Source: Gammaproteobacteria bacterium (GTDB taxonomy: Bacteria; Pseudomonadota; Gammaproteobacteria; Pseudomonadales; Pseudohongiellaceae). Taken from it: a stretch of DNA of 39,912 bases. Of this stretch, positions 17,771 to 28,249 are shown piece by piece. The first letter of the stretch is position 1, and the number at the start of each line of letters is the position of its first letter. The stretch covers positions 1 through 39,912 of the forward strand of contig PBTW01000068.1 of the NCBI GenBank assembly GCA_002729315.1, given 5' to 3'. A program made the translations under genes and the position numbers. Under the pieces are notes generated by a model that was given only the letters and a program-made list of their open reading frames with translations, made no database searches and was not told the DNA's origin.

Positions 17771-19963
17771 ATGAGAATTAAATTTTTGTACCTTGCAGCA
17801 TCGAAAATACTTGCGGTCGGTCTGGTCGCGTGCTCTGAGCCGCAAAATACGAGCGTTAATAATTCAGTTTCAATTCAATCCAATGAGTCTGCTATGTCAG
17901 AAAAATCCGATTTCTCTACCGTGGCGACGAATCCATTTTTAGAGGAGAGTCCGCTTATTCTGCATTATCCCCAATTTGACCTGATCCAAACCTCACATTA
18001 CCTGCCGGCTTTTCAACGCGGTATGGCTGACCAATTGGCAGAAATTGAGGCCATCTCTAATCAGGGTGGGGATCCTGATTTCGAAAACACGATCATTGCG
18101 CTGGAACTCTCGGGTCAGTTGCTCGACCGAGTGTCCAAGGTATTTTTCAGTATGAGCAGCGCGCACACTAATGACGAAATCCGGTCGTTGCAGCAACAGC
18201 TAGCGCCCCAGCTGGCCACACACAGTGACGCCATTCTGTTGAATCGTGCCCTGTTCGCAAGAATACAAACTTTGTTTGATCAGCGTCAGGAATTGCCTCT
18301 CGAACCTGAGGCGCTGCGCCTCTTGGAGCAGTACCATCTCGACTTTGTCAGGGCCGGAGCTGCTCTGACTGAGTTGGAGCAGGACAGAATGCGGGAGATT
18401 AACGCCGAGATGGCAACCCTGCAGACGCAATTCAGCCAGAATGTTTTGAGTGAGGTCAACGATCTAGCAATCGTTGTGGATACTGAAGAAGAAATGGCGG
18501 GAATGGATGATGCATTGAAGCAGGCAGCCAGTGAGGAAGCTGCCGAACGAGGCCTTCCGGGGAAGTATGTCATTCCTCTGCTGAATACCAGCGGCCAGCC
18601 TGCACTGGCCAGCCTGCAGAACAGAAGTGTCCGGCAACGGATTTTTGAAACGTCCTTGTCCCGAGGCAACCGGGGGGGTGATTTTGACAATCGGGACGTT
18701 CTCTCAAAAGTTCTGAGCCTCAGAGCAGAGCGCGCGGCATTGCTGGGGTTCGCAAATCATGCTGAATTTATCCTGGCCAATCAAACGGCTCAGACCGTGG
18801 AGGCGGTTAACCAAAGACTGGCTGAGCTTGCAGCGCCTGCTGTGGCCAATGTAAGGCGCGAGGCGAATGATCTTCAGGCCCTTATTGAGTCTGAGGGGGA
18901 TGACTTTCAGCTTGCCGCGTGGGATTGGGATTTCTACACGGAAAAATTACGAGCGAAGAGATTTAATTTCGACGCTAATCAGTTACGCCCGTATTTTGAG
19001 CTGGACAATGTCCTGAATCGTGGCGTTTTCTACGCGGCGGAACGGCTGTTCGGGGTTCGCTTCGAAGAGCGTGACGAACTGCCTGTTTACCAGGAGGATG
19101 TCAGAGTCTTTGAGGTCGTTGACGTCAACGGCTCAGCACTGGGGATGTTTATCGCAGATTTCTATGCAAGACCCAGCAAACGTGGTGGGGCCTGGATGAA
19201 TTCCTATGTTTCGCAAAGTGCGCTGATGGGACAATTGCCAATTGTTGCAAATCATCTGAACATTACGAAGCCACCTGCTGGTGAGCCAACCTTGCTCACC
19301 TTCGACGAAGTGACCACTATGTTTCACGAGTTTGGACATGCCTTGCACGGTCTTTTTTCAACCGTAGAGTACCCCTATTTCTCCGGAACTAGTGTCCCAC
19401 GCGACTTTGTCGAATATCCGAGTCAGGTCAATGAAATGTGGGCCACCTGGCCTGAGATTCTTGAAAACTATGCTGTGCACTATGAATCTGGTGAAGCCAT
19501 GCCGCGCGAATTGCTGGAGAAGGTGCTATCGACCCAAACTTTTAATCAGGGCTTTGCTACGACCGAATATCTGGCGGCTTCCATAGTTGATCAGGCTCTG
19601 CATCAACTGACTGTAGATGAAGTGCCGTCGGCAGAACTGATTTTGGATTTTGAAACGCAAGCTCTGGAGGCTGCCGGTATTCAGGTTGATGAAGTCCCGC
19701 CTCGCTATCGCGCAACCTATTTCTCACACATTATTGGAGGCTACTCGGCGGGCTATTATTCCTACATATGGAGCGAAGTGCTGGACGCAGACACCGTGGA
19801 TTGGTTCCACGAAAATGGCGGATTACTGCGCGAAAATGGTGACCATTTCAGACAATCTTTGCTTTCACAAGGGGGGAGCAGAGACGCCATGGATTTGTAT
19901 CGATCCTTTACGGGTCGGGAAGCGCAAATCTTGCCGTTACTCGAGCGTCGCGGCCTCAATTAG
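17771..19963 (+). CDS. dcp: M3-family peptidyl-dipeptidase (Dcp), predicted lipoprotein
   Basis: Dcp removes C-terminal dipeptides from peptides in the periplasm. The 730-residue protein has a lipoprotein signal peptide with lipobox LVAC (Cys21) followed by a Ser/Asn-rich linker, so it is probably membrane-tethered. The zinc site is H519-E-F-G-H523 with E548 as third ligand, the same 29-residue spacing as in E. coli Dcp. The C-terminal blocks HIIGGYSAGYYSYIWSEVLD and FRQSLLSQGGS are typical. A 258-bp upstream non-coding region separates it from the HAD gene. Its last 8 bases overlap the end of the convergent holA. Confidence 0.94.
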   Translation: MRIKFLYLAASKILAVGLVACSEPQNTSVNNSVSIQSNESAMSEKSDFSTVATNPFLEESPLILHYPQFDLIQTSHYLPAFQRGMADQLAEIEAISNQGGDPDFENTIIALELSGQLLDRVSKVFFSMSSAHTNDEIRSLQQQLAPQLATHSDAILLNRALFARIQTLFDQRQELPLEPEALRLLEQYHLDFVRAGAALTELEQDRMREINAEMATLQTQFSQNVLSEVNDLAIVVDTEEEMAGMDDALKQAASEEAAERGLPGKYVIPLLNTSGQPALASLQNRSVRQRIFETSLSRGNRGGDFDNRDVLSKVLSLRAERAALLGFANHAEFILANQTAQTVEAVNQRLAELAAPAVANVRREANDLQALIESEGDDFQLAAWDWDFYTEKLRAKRFNFDANQLRPYFELDNVLNRGVFYAAERLFGVRFEERDELPVYQEDVRVFEVVDVNGSALGMFIADFYARPSKRGGAWMNSYVSQSALMGQLPIVANHLNITKPPAGEPTLLTFDEVTTMFHEFGHALHGLFSTVEYPYFSGTSVPRDFVEYPSQVNEMWATWPEILENYAVHYESGEAMPRELLEKVLSTQTFNQGFATTEYLAASIVDQALHQLTVDEVPSAELILDFETQALEAAGIQVDEVPPRYRATYFSHIIGGYSAGYYSYIWSEVLDADTVDWFHENGGLLRENGDHFRQSLLSQGGSRDAMDLYRSFTGREAQILPLLERRGLN

Positions 19964-21008
19964 TTTCGGCTAGGTGCCCGGTCGCTGTACAAACCTGGCT
20001 GCCGCTGAGGCGAATTAGCAGCATACTCAGTTCATCCCAGGGGTTGGCCGGGTTCATGCCCTTGCAGGCCTGATCTACCAGCCGGGCATGATCCAGCAGT
20101 TCCCAGATGAGGGAGCTAGACAGTCTTGAGATTGCCGTTCTGACTGCCTGTTTGCGATTGAAGAATATGCGGGCGGATTGCAGGATGGCTGTAAGAGGCT
20201 GACCTTTTTCTCGTTTTTCAACCATCGGTTGTAATATTCTGAGCTCCCGCGTAACGGTCCCCAAGATGGCTAAAGGATAAGCGTCCTCAGCCTGTAATCC
20301 ATTCAGAATTTTTTGTGTACGTGCCAGATCTCCGACTAAAGCCGCATCAACCAGTTGATAGAAATTGTATCGGGAATTGTCTGCTACGACCTGCATGACC
20401 GTTTGCGCGTCAAGTTTGATCGTGTCACTTGTTCCTGCCAGCAGTTTGAATTTTTCGATTTCCTGTACGGCTGCTAGCAAGTTCCCCTCAATGCGATCTG
20501 TCAATATTTTCAGGGCATCCGGTTCCGGGTGTATATTTGCCTGCATCATCCTCGCCTCCAGCCAGCGCGGCATATTTCCCCGATCTATAGGCCATATCTG
20601 TACCACTACCGACCTCGATTCGATTGATTTGAACCATTTCGTCTGTAGGACGCTGGACTCAAGTTTCGGGCTGCTGATTAAAACGATCAGATCGGCATGG
20701 TTGGCCTCTAGAAAATCTGCTAGGGCAAGCTTTCCCTCATCTTCAAGTTTGGGCTGCAGTAGACGAAGCTCTATGATTCTTCGTTCAGCGAAAAGAGAGA
20801 GGTTTTCGGTAGATTTTCTGAACTGTCCCCAGTTGAAATTCCGGTCGACAGTGTGAGTTTCTCGATCGGTAAAACCTGCGTCGCGGTGATACCGTCGAGT
20901 CTGGTCGGCGGCTTCCTGTAACAGCAACGGCTCATCGCCACTCAACCAGTAGACTGGATATGTGTTGGCTTTCAACGTTCTGGCCAGTTGGTCAGTCTTG
21001 ATCTTCAT
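19956..21008 (-). CDS. holA: DNA polymerase III delta subunit
   Basis: HolA is the clamp-loader wrench that opens the beta sliding clamp. The 350 residues match the family (343 in E. coli). Recognisable are the N-terminal PVYWLSGDEPLLLQEAAD, the AAA+ fold with ERRIIELRLLQPK, and the C-terminal collar domain with YPLAILGTVTRELRIL. The start overlaps the lptE stop (ATGA), forming the standard leuS-lptE-holA unit. In relatives nadD follows holA; here the next genes belong to the inserted block, and holA ends inside the 3' end of the convergent dcp. Confidence 0.95.
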   Translation of the reverse strand: MKIKTDQLARTLKANTYPVYWLSGDEPLLLQEAADQTRRYHRDAGFTDRETHTVDRNFNWGQFRKSTENLSLFAERRIIELRLLQPKLEDEGKLALADFLEANHADLIVLISSPKLESSVLQTKWFKSIESRSVVVQIWPIDRGNMPRWLEARMMQANIHPEPDALKILTDRIEGNLLAAVQEIEKFKLLAGTSDTIKLDAQTVMQVVADNSRYNFYQLVDAALVGDLARTQKILNGLQAEDAYPLAILGTVTRELRILQPMVEKREKGQPLTAILQSARIFFNRKQAVRTAISRLSSSLIWELLDHARLVDQACKGMNPANPWDELSMLLIRLSGSQVCTATGHLAETN

Positions 21009-21499
21009 TCGGGGACTGATTCTAATCGACGCATCAGTTGATTTATTAGTTCTTGTCGAAGCTCATTGGCAATTATTTGGGCTTCTTCCTGATTGCCGGC
21101 AATATTCTCAATATCTTGAAAGTAGGTTCTGACAACGGTGAGTGTCTCCTCGGGGATTAATGACTGTCCGCCGATTGTCAGGGCGATGCTAGCGCTGAGT
21201 CTAAGTTCTACCTGTGAGGCCCGAGCTCTCGGATTGATCGATACAGGTCGGGTTAAAATCTGTTCATTGCTCACCTTTAGGATCGGCGCGGCCTCGAGCT
21301 GCTGAGCCGACAGAGTGACGCCTGCGGCTGTTAGACTGTGTTGGAGGAGAGCAGAAAAATCACTTTGCGGTTGCTCCAGTTCCAGATTCAGGCTGCTGAA
21401 CCTCGACACAAAGGCGTCATTGCTACGTAGTGTGAATCCGCAGGCCTGTACGGAAAGTGCAAGGATAAAGGCGAGTAATCTCTGAGCGGTATTGCGCAT
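21005..21499 (-). CDS. lptE: LPS-assembly lipoprotein LptE
   Basis: LptE plugs the LptD barrel in the outer membrane and guides lipopolysaccharide insertion. The 164-residue product is a little shorter than E. coli LptE (193). The signal peptide ends at the lipobox-like VQAC with Cys20, followed by GFTLR, the family's characteristic sequence after the lipidated Cys. The mature part contains the mixed alpha/beta LptE fold with NEQILTRPVSINPRARASQ. It lies 2 bases after leuS and overlaps holA by 4 bases. Confidence 0.93.
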   Translation of the reverse strand: MRNTAQRLLAFILALSVQACGFTLRSNDAFVSRFSSLNLELEQPQSDFSALLQHSLTAAGVTLSAQQLEAAPILKVSNEQILTRPVSINPRARASQVELRLSASIALTIGGQSLIPEETLTVVRTYFQDIENIAGNQEEAQIIANELRQELINQLMRRLESVPE

Positions 21500-21501
21500 C
21501 G

Positions 21502-23985
21502 CTAGCCTATAACGATATTAACGAGTTTCCCGGGGACAACGATAACTTTTCGTACCAATCCTTCGCCGGTAAAGCGCTGTATTACGTCATCCTCAAGAGC
21601 AAGCTTTTCGAGCTCGTCCTTGGCAATATCACGGGAGACTTCGATTTTGTTGCGGAGTTTGCCGTTTACCTGTAGTACGATCAGCATGGTGTCCTGAACA
21701 AGGGCGCTCTCCGCCACTTCGGGCCACATGGCGTCCATAGCAGCGCCTTCGTGTCCAAGTCGCTGCCAGGCGGCATGGCAAAAGTGGGGGACAATCGGAG
21801 CTAGCATCAGAACGCTGAATTCCAGGGCTTCCTGCACAATAATGCGGTCTGTTTCATCCTGGTGATCTTCCGAAAACTTTGAAATCGCGTTCAGTAATTC
21901 CATTGTAGCGGCAATTGCAGTGTTGAAGGTGTGCCGTCGTTCATAATCGTCAGTAACTTTGGCCAGAGTTTGATGGCTTTTGAGCCTTAGCTTCTTCTGC
22001 TCGGTCGACAGCGTCAGGCTGCTCATCTCCGGCAGGGGCAGCGCCTCGTGTTCCGAAAGCTGCTTCCAGAAGCGTTTTAGGAAACGATAGCTGCCTTCCA
22101 CGCCGCTGTCAGACCAGTCGAGCGACTGATCCGGTGCTGATGCGAACATGATGAACATCCTTACAGTATCTGCGCCATAGCGATCTATCAGGGACATCGG
22201 GTCAACGGTGTTCCCTTTAGACTTCGACATTTTGGCACCGTCTTTCACGACCATACCCTGAGTTAGCAAACGGGCAAAGGGTTCATCGGTGTTGACAAGA
22301 CCTTCGTCCCGCAAGAGCTTATAGTAAAAGCGCGCATACAGCAGATGGAGAATGGCATGCTCGATGCCGCCGATGTATTGATCAACCGGGAGCCAGTAGT
22401 TGGCTCTGGCGTCCAGCATGGAAGTGCGCTGATCCTTGCAAGCAAAACGAGCGAAGTACCAGGAAGACTCCATAAAGGTGTCAAAAGTGTCTGTCTCGCG
22501 CCTTGCTTCGGCGCCGCAGGCAGGGCAGTCTGTCTTGTAGAATTCAGCCATTTTGCCAAGCGGTGAGCCGGATTCATCTATTTCAATATCTTCGGGTAAC
22601 AGAACGGGCAACTCGGACTCGGGGACCGGAACCGCGCCGCAGGCGTCACAGTTGACCATTGGAATCGGTGCCCCCCAATATCTCTGGCGGGAAACCCCCC
22701 AGTCACGCAAACGGTAGTTGACGGTTTTCTTGCCAAGTCCTCGTTCCGTCAGGTACGCTGCGATTGCTTCGAATGCTTCAGTAAAGTTCAGGCCGTTGAA
22801 CTGGCCGGAATTGATCAGCCTGCCTTTTTCTACAAAAGCCTCACGGTTCAGGTCACAGATTGCCTCACCGGATAGTGGCTCTACGACCTGTTTGATCTCA
22901 AGGCCGTATTTTGTGGCAAAGTCCCAGTCCCGCTGGTCGTGTCCGGGTACAGCCATCACTGCGCCAGAGCCGTAACTCATGAGTACAAAATTGGCGGTAT
23001 AGATTGGTAAGTTTTCACCGCTGATCGGATGAATGGCTTTAAGTCCGGTATCCACCCCGAGTTTTTCCATGGTTGCCATTTCCGCTTCTGCAACCTTGAT
23101 CTGATTTTGTTCCGCGATGAATTGAGCCAGCGTGTTGTTCGTCTTGGCAGCCTTTGTGGCAACTGGGTGCTGGGGAGCTACCGCAACATAGGTCACACCC
23201 ATAAGGGTGTCAGGACGGGTGGTGTAGACAGAGATGCACCTAAGTGATTCGTCTGTTTCTTCAGCAACCTCGAAATCCAGGTTCACGCCCTCAGATCTGC
23301 CGATCCAGTTGTTTTGCATGATCTTCACTTTTTCGGGCCAGCCTTCCATCTTGTCTAGATCGTCAAGAAGCTCCTGCGCCATGGCGGTGATTTTCACAAA
23401 CCATTGAGGAATATTGCGTCTCTCTACTAGGGCGCCTGAACGCCAGCCTCTGCCGTCAACGACCTGTTCATTAGCAAGTACTGTCTGGTCGACCGGGTCC
23501 CAGTTGACTTCGGCCTCCTTTTTATAAACCAGCCCCTTAGCGTACAGGCGGGTGAAAAACCACTGCTCCCACTTGTAATAATCACGGTGGCAGGTGGCTA
23601 ACTCTCTTTCCCAGTCATAGGCGTAACCTAACTTCTGGAGCTGGTTGCGCATGTAATCTATGTTGCTGTAAGTCCATCTGGCAGGGGGAACCTTGTTCTG
23701 CATGGCCGCATTTTCGGCCGGCAGTCCGAACGCATCCCACCCCATTGGTTGCAGTACATTTTTGCCCAGCATACGCTGAAAGCGGGCTATGGCGTCCCCG
23801 ATTGTATAGTTGCGCACGTGCCCCATGTGCAGATGGCCGCTTGGATAGGGGAACATGGATAGGCAGTAGAATTTCTCTTTGTCGGGGTCTTCCGTGGCTT
23901 TGAAAGAGCTGTGGGCGTCCCAGTAGGCTTGAGCCTCAATTTCCACTTGCTTTGGATTGTAGACAATCATGTCGTTGTTAGTCAT
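21502..23985 (-). CDS. leuS: leucyl-tRNA synthetase
   Basis: LeuS charges tRNA-Leu with leucine. The 827-residue class I synthetase shows the HIGH motif as HMGH (53-56, in [14 protein letters not shown]) and the KMSKS motif at 585-589. A CP1 editing domain with [12 protein letters not shown] lies between them, and a zinc-like CDACG ... CPACG insertion is present. The C-terminal domain ends in [11 protein letters not shown] ... KLVNIVIG, as in E. coli (860 residues). It heads leuS-lptE-holA; the 122-base gap to corC has no gene, so lnt is missing from its usual place. Confidence 0.98.
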   Translation of the reverse strand: MTNNDMIVYNPKQVEIEAQAYWDAHSSFKATEDPDKEKFYCLSMFPYPSGHLHMGHVRNYTIGDAIARFQRMLGKNVLQPMGWDAFGLPAENAAMQNKVPPARWTYSNIDYMRNQLQKLGYAYDWERELATCHRDYYKWEQWFFTRLYAKGLVYKKEAEVNWDPVDQTVLANEQVVDGRGWRSGALVERRNIPQWFVKITAMAQELLDDLDKMEGWPEKVKIMQNNWIGRSEGVNLDFEVAEETDESLRCISVYTTRPDTLMGVTYVAVAPQHPVATKAAKTNNTLAQFIAEQNQIKVAEAEMATMEKLGVDTGLKAIHPISGENLPIYTANFVLMSYGSGAVMAVPGHDQRDWDFATKYGLEIKQVVEPLSGEAICDLNREAFVEKGRLINSGQFNGLNFTEAFEAIAAYLTERGLGKKTVNYRLRDWGVSRQRYWGAPIPMVNCDACGAVPVPESELPVLLPEDIEIDESGSPLGKMAEFYKTDCPACGAEARRETDTFDTFMESSWYFARFACKDQRTSMLDARANYWLPVDQYIGGIEHAILHLLYARFYYKLLRDEGLVNTDEPFARLLTQGMVVKDGAKMSKSKGNTVDPMSLIDRYGADTVRMFIMFASAPDQSLDWSDSGVEGSYRFLKRFWKQLSEHEALPLPEMSSLTLSTEQKKLRLKSHQTLAKVTDDYERRHTFNTAIAATMELLNAISKFSEDHQDETDRIIVQEALEFSVLMLAPIVPHFCHAAWQRLGHEGAAMDAMWPEVAESALVQDTMLIVLQVNGKLRNKIEVSRDIAKDELEKLALEDDVIQRFTGEGLVRKVIVVPGKLVNIVIG

Positions 23986-24107
23986 GGATCAAACTTCTGT
24001 GTTCTTGGGCGGCTCTGGCGCCGCGTTTCGGTGAGCGCAAGCATACCGCAGGGCTCGGACAGCAGGTAGTCTTGGCGCTAAATTTATGGCTACATGGACA
24101 CTGCCTT

Positions 24108-24986
24108 TTAAGCCGGGTACTGTGATCCTGAGTCTGGATCTTGTAGGGTGTTGGTGTTGACTTTTAGGAGTTTAATCTGGCGACTGTCAGCATTGAGCAC
24201 AGTTACCTGCAGAGTGCCCAGCACAACGGACTCGCTGCGTTCGGGGATGCGACCAAACTGTTGCAAGATCAGGCCCCCTAGTGTGGTGAACTCTTGATCA
24301 CTGAACTCGGTGTCGAAATATTCATTGAATTCATCCACCGGGGTAAGTGCTTTGACGATGTAATTGGTCTCGTCAAACTTTTTGATGAAGCTATCGTCAT
24401 CCACATCGAATTCATCCTCTATCTCACCGACGATCTGTTCAAGGACATCTTCAATCGTCACTGCGCCGCAGACACTGCCATATTCATCGATCACGATGGC
24501 CATGTGCTGCCGCGTTTCACGGAACTCTTTCAGCAGGACGTTCAGTCTCTTGCTTTCCGGAACGAAGGTGGCGGGGCGTACGAGGTCTTTGATGTCAAAA
24601 CGCTCTTGACTGTCAGTCAGTAACAGAGGGAGTAGATCCTTCGCATGCAGAATGCCCGTTACATTGTCTACGTTTTCCCCAACTACTGGAAAGCGTGAAT
24701 GTGAAGCTTTGGTTACCAGTTCGACTATATTACTAAGGGTGAGATCAGCCGGAACAGTCACAACCTGAGAACGGGGGATCATGATGTCACGCACCTGCAT
24801 GCTGGACACCTGCAGTGCACCTTCTATGATGCCGAGTGCATCAGCGTCGAGAACCTGATCTTGCTCTGCGTTACGCAGTAACTCGAGGAGGCTCTTTTTA
24901 TCGGTGGGTTCGTCAGAAAAAACTTGCGCGATTTTATCGATCCAGGACCTTGGTCTCGGATCGATGCTAGTTTGGTCGTCTGTCAT
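24108..24986 (-). CDS. corC: CorC/YbeX family CBS-domain protein
   Basis: CorC/YbeX is a cytoplasmic CBS-pair protein linked to magnesium/cobalt efflux and, more recently, to ribosome metabolism. The 292-residue length equals the E. coli protein. After an N-terminal acidic region come the linker VRDIMIPRSQVVTV, two CBS motifs (about 70-185) with the inter-CBS segment HMAIVIDEYG, and the C-terminal CorC/HlyC domain (about 205-285) starting near DEFNEYFDTEF. It follows ybeY in the miaB-ybeZ-ybeY-corC operon with a 40-base gap. Confidence 0.94.
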   Translation of the reverse strand: MTDDQTSIDPRPRSWIDKIAQVFSDEPTDKKSLLELLRNAEQDQVLDADALGIIEGALQVSSMQVRDIMIPRSQVVTVPADLTLSNIVELVTKASHSRFPVVGENVDNVTGILHAKDLLPLLLTDSQERFDIKDLVRPATFVPESKRLNVLLKEFRETRQHMAIVIDEYGSVCGAVTIEDVLEQIVGEIEDEFDVDDDSFIKKFDETNYIVKALTPVDEFNEYFDTEFSDQEFTTLGGLILQQFGRIPERSESVVLGTLQVTVLNADSRQIKLLKVNTNTLQDPDSGSQYPA

Positions 24987-25026
24987 GGACGGGCGGCTGT
25001 CAGCCTCCTTCGAATGGCGGTAAAGA

Positions 25027-25500
25027 TCACACTAACAAATACGGATTACTAATTCCAAGCTTTTTCAAGCATTCGGTTTCAAGCGCCTCCATCGTGGCAC
25101 TTTCGCTTTCGGTAACATGGTTGTAGCCAATCAGGTGATAGAACCCGTGGACAAGCATATGGGCCCAGTGATCCTCAAGGTTTTTCAATTGTTCTCGCGC
25201 CTCTGCTTCAACAACGATCGGACAGATCACAATATCTCCCAGCGGCTCCGAGGTAAGGTTGTCCTTCAGTTCTTCAGGCCATTCAGCGCGAAAGGAAAGC
25301 ACATTGGTCGAGGCGTTTTTCTCTCGCCATGTGGAATTCAGGGCCAGAGACTCCTCAGCGTCGACAAAGCGCAGGCTCACGGTGACATCTCGGTTTAGGC
25401 CGACCGCTTGGCAGGCTGTCGTTAAAACACGAAGGCAGAAGTCAAAATCGGGAGCCCAGTGACTCGGGCAAGCATCGTTGAGCTCAATGGTCGCTGTCAT
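25027..25500 (-). CDS. ybeY: endoribonuclease / rRNA maturation factor YbeY
   Basis: YbeY is a single-strand-specific metallo-RNase needed for 16S rRNA 3'-end maturation and 70S quality control. From the ATG at 25500 the protein has 157 residues, close to the E. coli size (155). An upstream ATG at 25572 would add 24 residues that lie inside ybeZ and do not resemble the family. The zinc motif H118-GFY-H122-LIGYN-H128 is intact, and the conserved Arg region STWREKNASTNVLSF is present. The start overlaps the end of ybeZ by 17 bases, implying coupled translation. Confidence 0.94.
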   Translation of the reverse strand: MTATIELNDACPSHWAPDFDFCLRVLTTACQAVGLNRDVTVSLRFVDAEESLALNSTWREKNASTNVLSFRAEWPEELKDNLTSEPLGDIVICPIVVEAEAREQLKNLEDHWAHMLVHGFYHLIGYNHVTESESATMEALETECLKKLGISNPYLLV

Positions 25501-26509
25501 GTTTGCCGCTGCTGCCCGGATGAGAAATGGATGTGACAGACTTGTCGTCGAAAGCGTCATAGGCTTCAACAATCTGCTGCACGAGTCGGTGTCTCACAAC
25601 GTCTTGAGAGCTGAAGTAAGCGAAACCAATCCCTTTTACGTGCTTTAGTACTTGGCTGACGTGTACCAGCCCGGAGCGTTCGCCTTTCGGTAAATCAATT
25701 TGGGTGACATCTCCCGTGATGACTGCTATTGAGCCGAATCCGATTCGGGTGAGAAACATTTTCATCTGAGCAGTTGTTGTGTTCTGGCTCTCATCGAGAA
25801 TGATAAAAGAATTATTCAGCGTTCTGCCGCGCATGTAGGCCAGAGGTGCCACTTCAATCACGTTTTTTTCAATCAAACGCCCGACCCGTTCGAAACCCAG
25901 CATCTCATACAGAGCATCATACAGAGGTCTCAGGTACGGATCTATTTTCTGCGATAAGTCACCGGGCAGAAAACCTAGTTTTTCTCCGGCTTCTACGGCT
26001 GGCCGGACCAGCAGAATACGGTTGATTCTTTCTGTGGTAAGTGCCTCAACTGCACAGGCAACCGCGAGATAGGTCTTGCCAGTGCCAGCGGGGCCAATAC
26101 CGAAATTGATGTCGTGCCGCCAGATGTTCTGTACGTAATCCCGCTGATGTCTGCTGCGAGGTTTGATACTGCCTTTGGGGGTGCTGATCAGTGCTGATGG
26201 TTCTGTTGCACGATCGCTCCCAGTTTCAGCGGGTTCATTATTTAGGAATTCTTGCATGGCCAAGTGAATCTGACTCGGACTCAGGAGTTTTTCATTTTCG
26301 GTCGCTCGATAGAGCATTTCAAGCAGTTCGCAGCCACTAGTAACTGCCTGTTCATCCCCATTGAGCTGAAAAATATTGCCCCGCTGACGTATCCTTAATT
26401 GCAAACCCAGTTCAATCTGCTGGATATGCTCATTGAGCCTTCCGCACAGATTGGCAAGCCGTTGGGCGCTGTCAGGGAGTAGGGTGAGGTTAATTGATTG
26501 ACTGGCCAT
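25484..26509 (-). CDS. ybeZ: PhoH-like ATPase YbeZ
   Basis: YbeZ is a cytoplasmic PhoH-family P-loop ATPase that works with YbeY in RNA maturation. The 341-residue protein has an N-terminal KH-like region (about 1-100), the Walker A motif GPAGTGKT (139-146) and a Walker B-like FIILDESQNTT, followed by the conserved MKMFLTRIGFGS and TGDVTQIDLP. It sits between miaB (55-base gap) and ybeY (17-base overlap), the usual order, which supports the shared RNA-processing role. Confidence 0.94.
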   Translation of the reverse strand: MASQSINLTLLPDSAQRLANLCGRLNEHIQQIELGLQLRIRQRGNIFQLNGDEQAVTSGCELLEMLYRATENEKLLSPSQIHLAMQEFLNNEPAETGSDRATEPSALISTPKGSIKPRSRHQRDYVQNIWRHDINFGIGPAGTGKTYLAVACAVEALTTERINRILLVRPAVEAGEKLGFLPGDLSQKIDPYLRPLYDALYEMLGFERVGRLIEKNVIEVAPLAYMRGRTLNNSFIILDESQNTTTAQMKMFLTRIGFGSIAVITGDVTQIDLPKGERSGLVHVSQVLKHVKGIGFAYFSSQDVVRHRLVQQIVEAYDAFDDKSVTSISHPGSSGKHDSDH

Positions 26510-26564
26510 GAAAATTAGACAAATTAGAGGCAGATTCTGCCGTGTCGGGTTTATTGATGCTGCA

Positions 26565-27959
26565 TTAGAGTGCTCCGGCGAGGTTTCCTAACAAAGAGTT
26601 CGGGAGTGCATCGGCAATCTCTATCTTTGCAAATCGGCCAATCAAGGAATGGTCATCGCAGCGGAAGTTAACAACCCGGTTATTTTGTGTCCGACCCTGC
26701 AGCGCGCCTGGGTCTTTCTTGGAAATGCCGATAACCAGCACCGACTCTTCCCCACCTACCATCGCCTCACTGATCGCGCTGGCTTGGGAGACGATTTGCG
26801 ATTGCAGAGTTGCCAGGCGATGTTTTTTCTCCTGCTCACTAGTGGGATCCTGCATTTCGGCAGCGGGTGTGCCCGGGCGGGCACTGTAAATAAAGCTGAA
26901 TGACGTGTCGTAGCCGACATCAATAATCAGCTTCATGGTGTCCTCAAAGTCTGCATTTGTTTCTCCTGGAAAGCCGACAATAAAGTCAGATGACAGGCTC
27001 ATCTCCGGCCGGTTCGCTTTGATTTTGCGGATCAATGACCGGTATTCCAATGCAGTATGGCCGCGCTTCATGGCTGCCAGTATACGGTCAGACCCGCTCT
27101 GCACCGGTAGGTGCAAATGAGAGACCAATTCCGGTGTCTGTCTGTAAGCCTCTACCAGGTTTTGATTAAATTCAACCGGATGTGAAGTTGTGAATCTAAT
27201 TCGGTCGATGCCTTCTATGGAAGAGATGTAATTGATCAACAGAGCTAGATCAACGATCTCGCCCTCATGCGAAAGCCCTCGGTAGGCGTTGACATTCTGG
27301 CCCAGTAAGTTGATTTCTCTGACACCCTGTTCGGCAAGATAGACCGCTTCCGCCAGCACATCATCGAGGGGTCGGCTCACTTCTTCCCCTCGAGTGTACG
27401 GGACAACACAAAAACTGCAGTACTTGCTGCAGCCTTCCATAATGGTTAGAAATGCATGACAGGCGCTCACTTCAGGCTCAGGCAAACGATCGAATTTTTC
27501 AATTTCTGGGAAACTGATATCAACCATTGTTTCGCCGGACTGAGAGGCTGCGAGCATCTCCGGTAACTTATGAAGTGTTTGCGGACCGAATACCACATCG
27601 ACGTAGGGTGCGCGTTTACCAATGGCTTCCCCTTCCTGGCTGGCGACGCAACCACCTACCGCGATGCGCACATTCGGATTCTGCTCTTTAAGCGTTCGCC
27701 AGCGTCCCAGTTGATGGAACACCTTCTCCTGAGCTTTTTCGCGAATAGAACAAGTATTCAGCAGCAGTATGTCAGCTTGTTCGGCTGAGTCCACCAGGAC
27801 CGCGCCCTCGTTCTGCTTGAGCAAATCAAGCATTCTCGCGGAGTCATATTCATTCATCTGGCAGCCGTGGGTCTTGATGAATACGCGCTGCTGGCCTGTC
27901 TGCTTCGACTTCGCTGGTTGCAGATTATGTTCTGAACTCTCCACTTTATCCTCGGCCAA
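26565..27959 (-). CDS. miaB: tRNA-2-methylthio-N6-isopentenyladenosine37 synthase
   Basis: MiaB methylthiolates i6A37 in tRNAs reading UNN codons. The 464-residue protein has the three N-terminal cysteines of the MTTase cluster (C33, C70, C104), the radical SAM motif C177-x3-C181-x2-C184, and a C-terminal TRAM domain for tRNA binding. About 23 residues precede the conserved [14 protein letters not shown]. It heads the - strand operon miaB-ybeZ-ybeY-corC; its start faces the + strand DUF1820 gene across 290 bp. Confidence 0.96.
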   Translation of the reverse strand: MAEDKVESSEHNLQPAKSKQTGQQRVFIKTHGCQMNEYDSARMLDLLKQNEGAVLVDSAEQADILLLNTCSIREKAQEKVFHQLGRWRTLKEQNPNVRIAVGGCVASQEGEAIGKRAPYVDVVFGPQTLHKLPEMLAASQSGETMVDISFPEIEKFDRLPEPEVSACHAFLTIMEGCSKYCSFCVVPYTRGEEVSRPLDDVLAEAVYLAEQGVREINLLGQNVNAYRGLSHEGEIVDLALLINYISSIEGIDRIRFTTSHPVEFNQNLVEAYRQTPELVSHLHLPVQSGSDRILAAMKRGHTALEYRSLIRKIKANRPEMSLSSDFIVGFPGETNADFEDTMKLIIDVGYDTSFSFIYSARPGTPAAEMQDPTSEQEKKHRLATLQSQIVSQASAISEAMVGGEESVLVIGISKKDPGALQGRTQNNRVVNFRCDDHSLIGRFAKIEIADALPNSLLGNLAGAL

Positions 27960-28249
27960 CTCGTTTCAATTGATGTGCTGATTGACTTCTATTCCGAAAG
28001 CACAGTTAATCGGGTTCTGATGCGCCCAGCGCTGGTATCGCAGCCGCGATATTGTACTCTGGTCAAACTCATAACATTAAGTATAGCAGGTCTGGCGCAC
28101 CTTCTCAGTGGCCGCAGCCCTTGAATTCTGACGCCTTAACGCAATATATGCCCTGTTGGCAACCAGAAACTCCTTTCGGCCAGAGAGCTGCCGTTATTTG
28201 CAGCGAGTACCGTATGCGCTACCTTTAACTCTTTAAGAGATTGATTTAA

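Noticed and set aside
25501-25572. Longer ybeY starting at ATG 25572
   Set aside because: The extra 24 residues overlap ybeZ by 89 bases, do not resemble the family, and the ATG at 25500 gives the standard 157-residue length.
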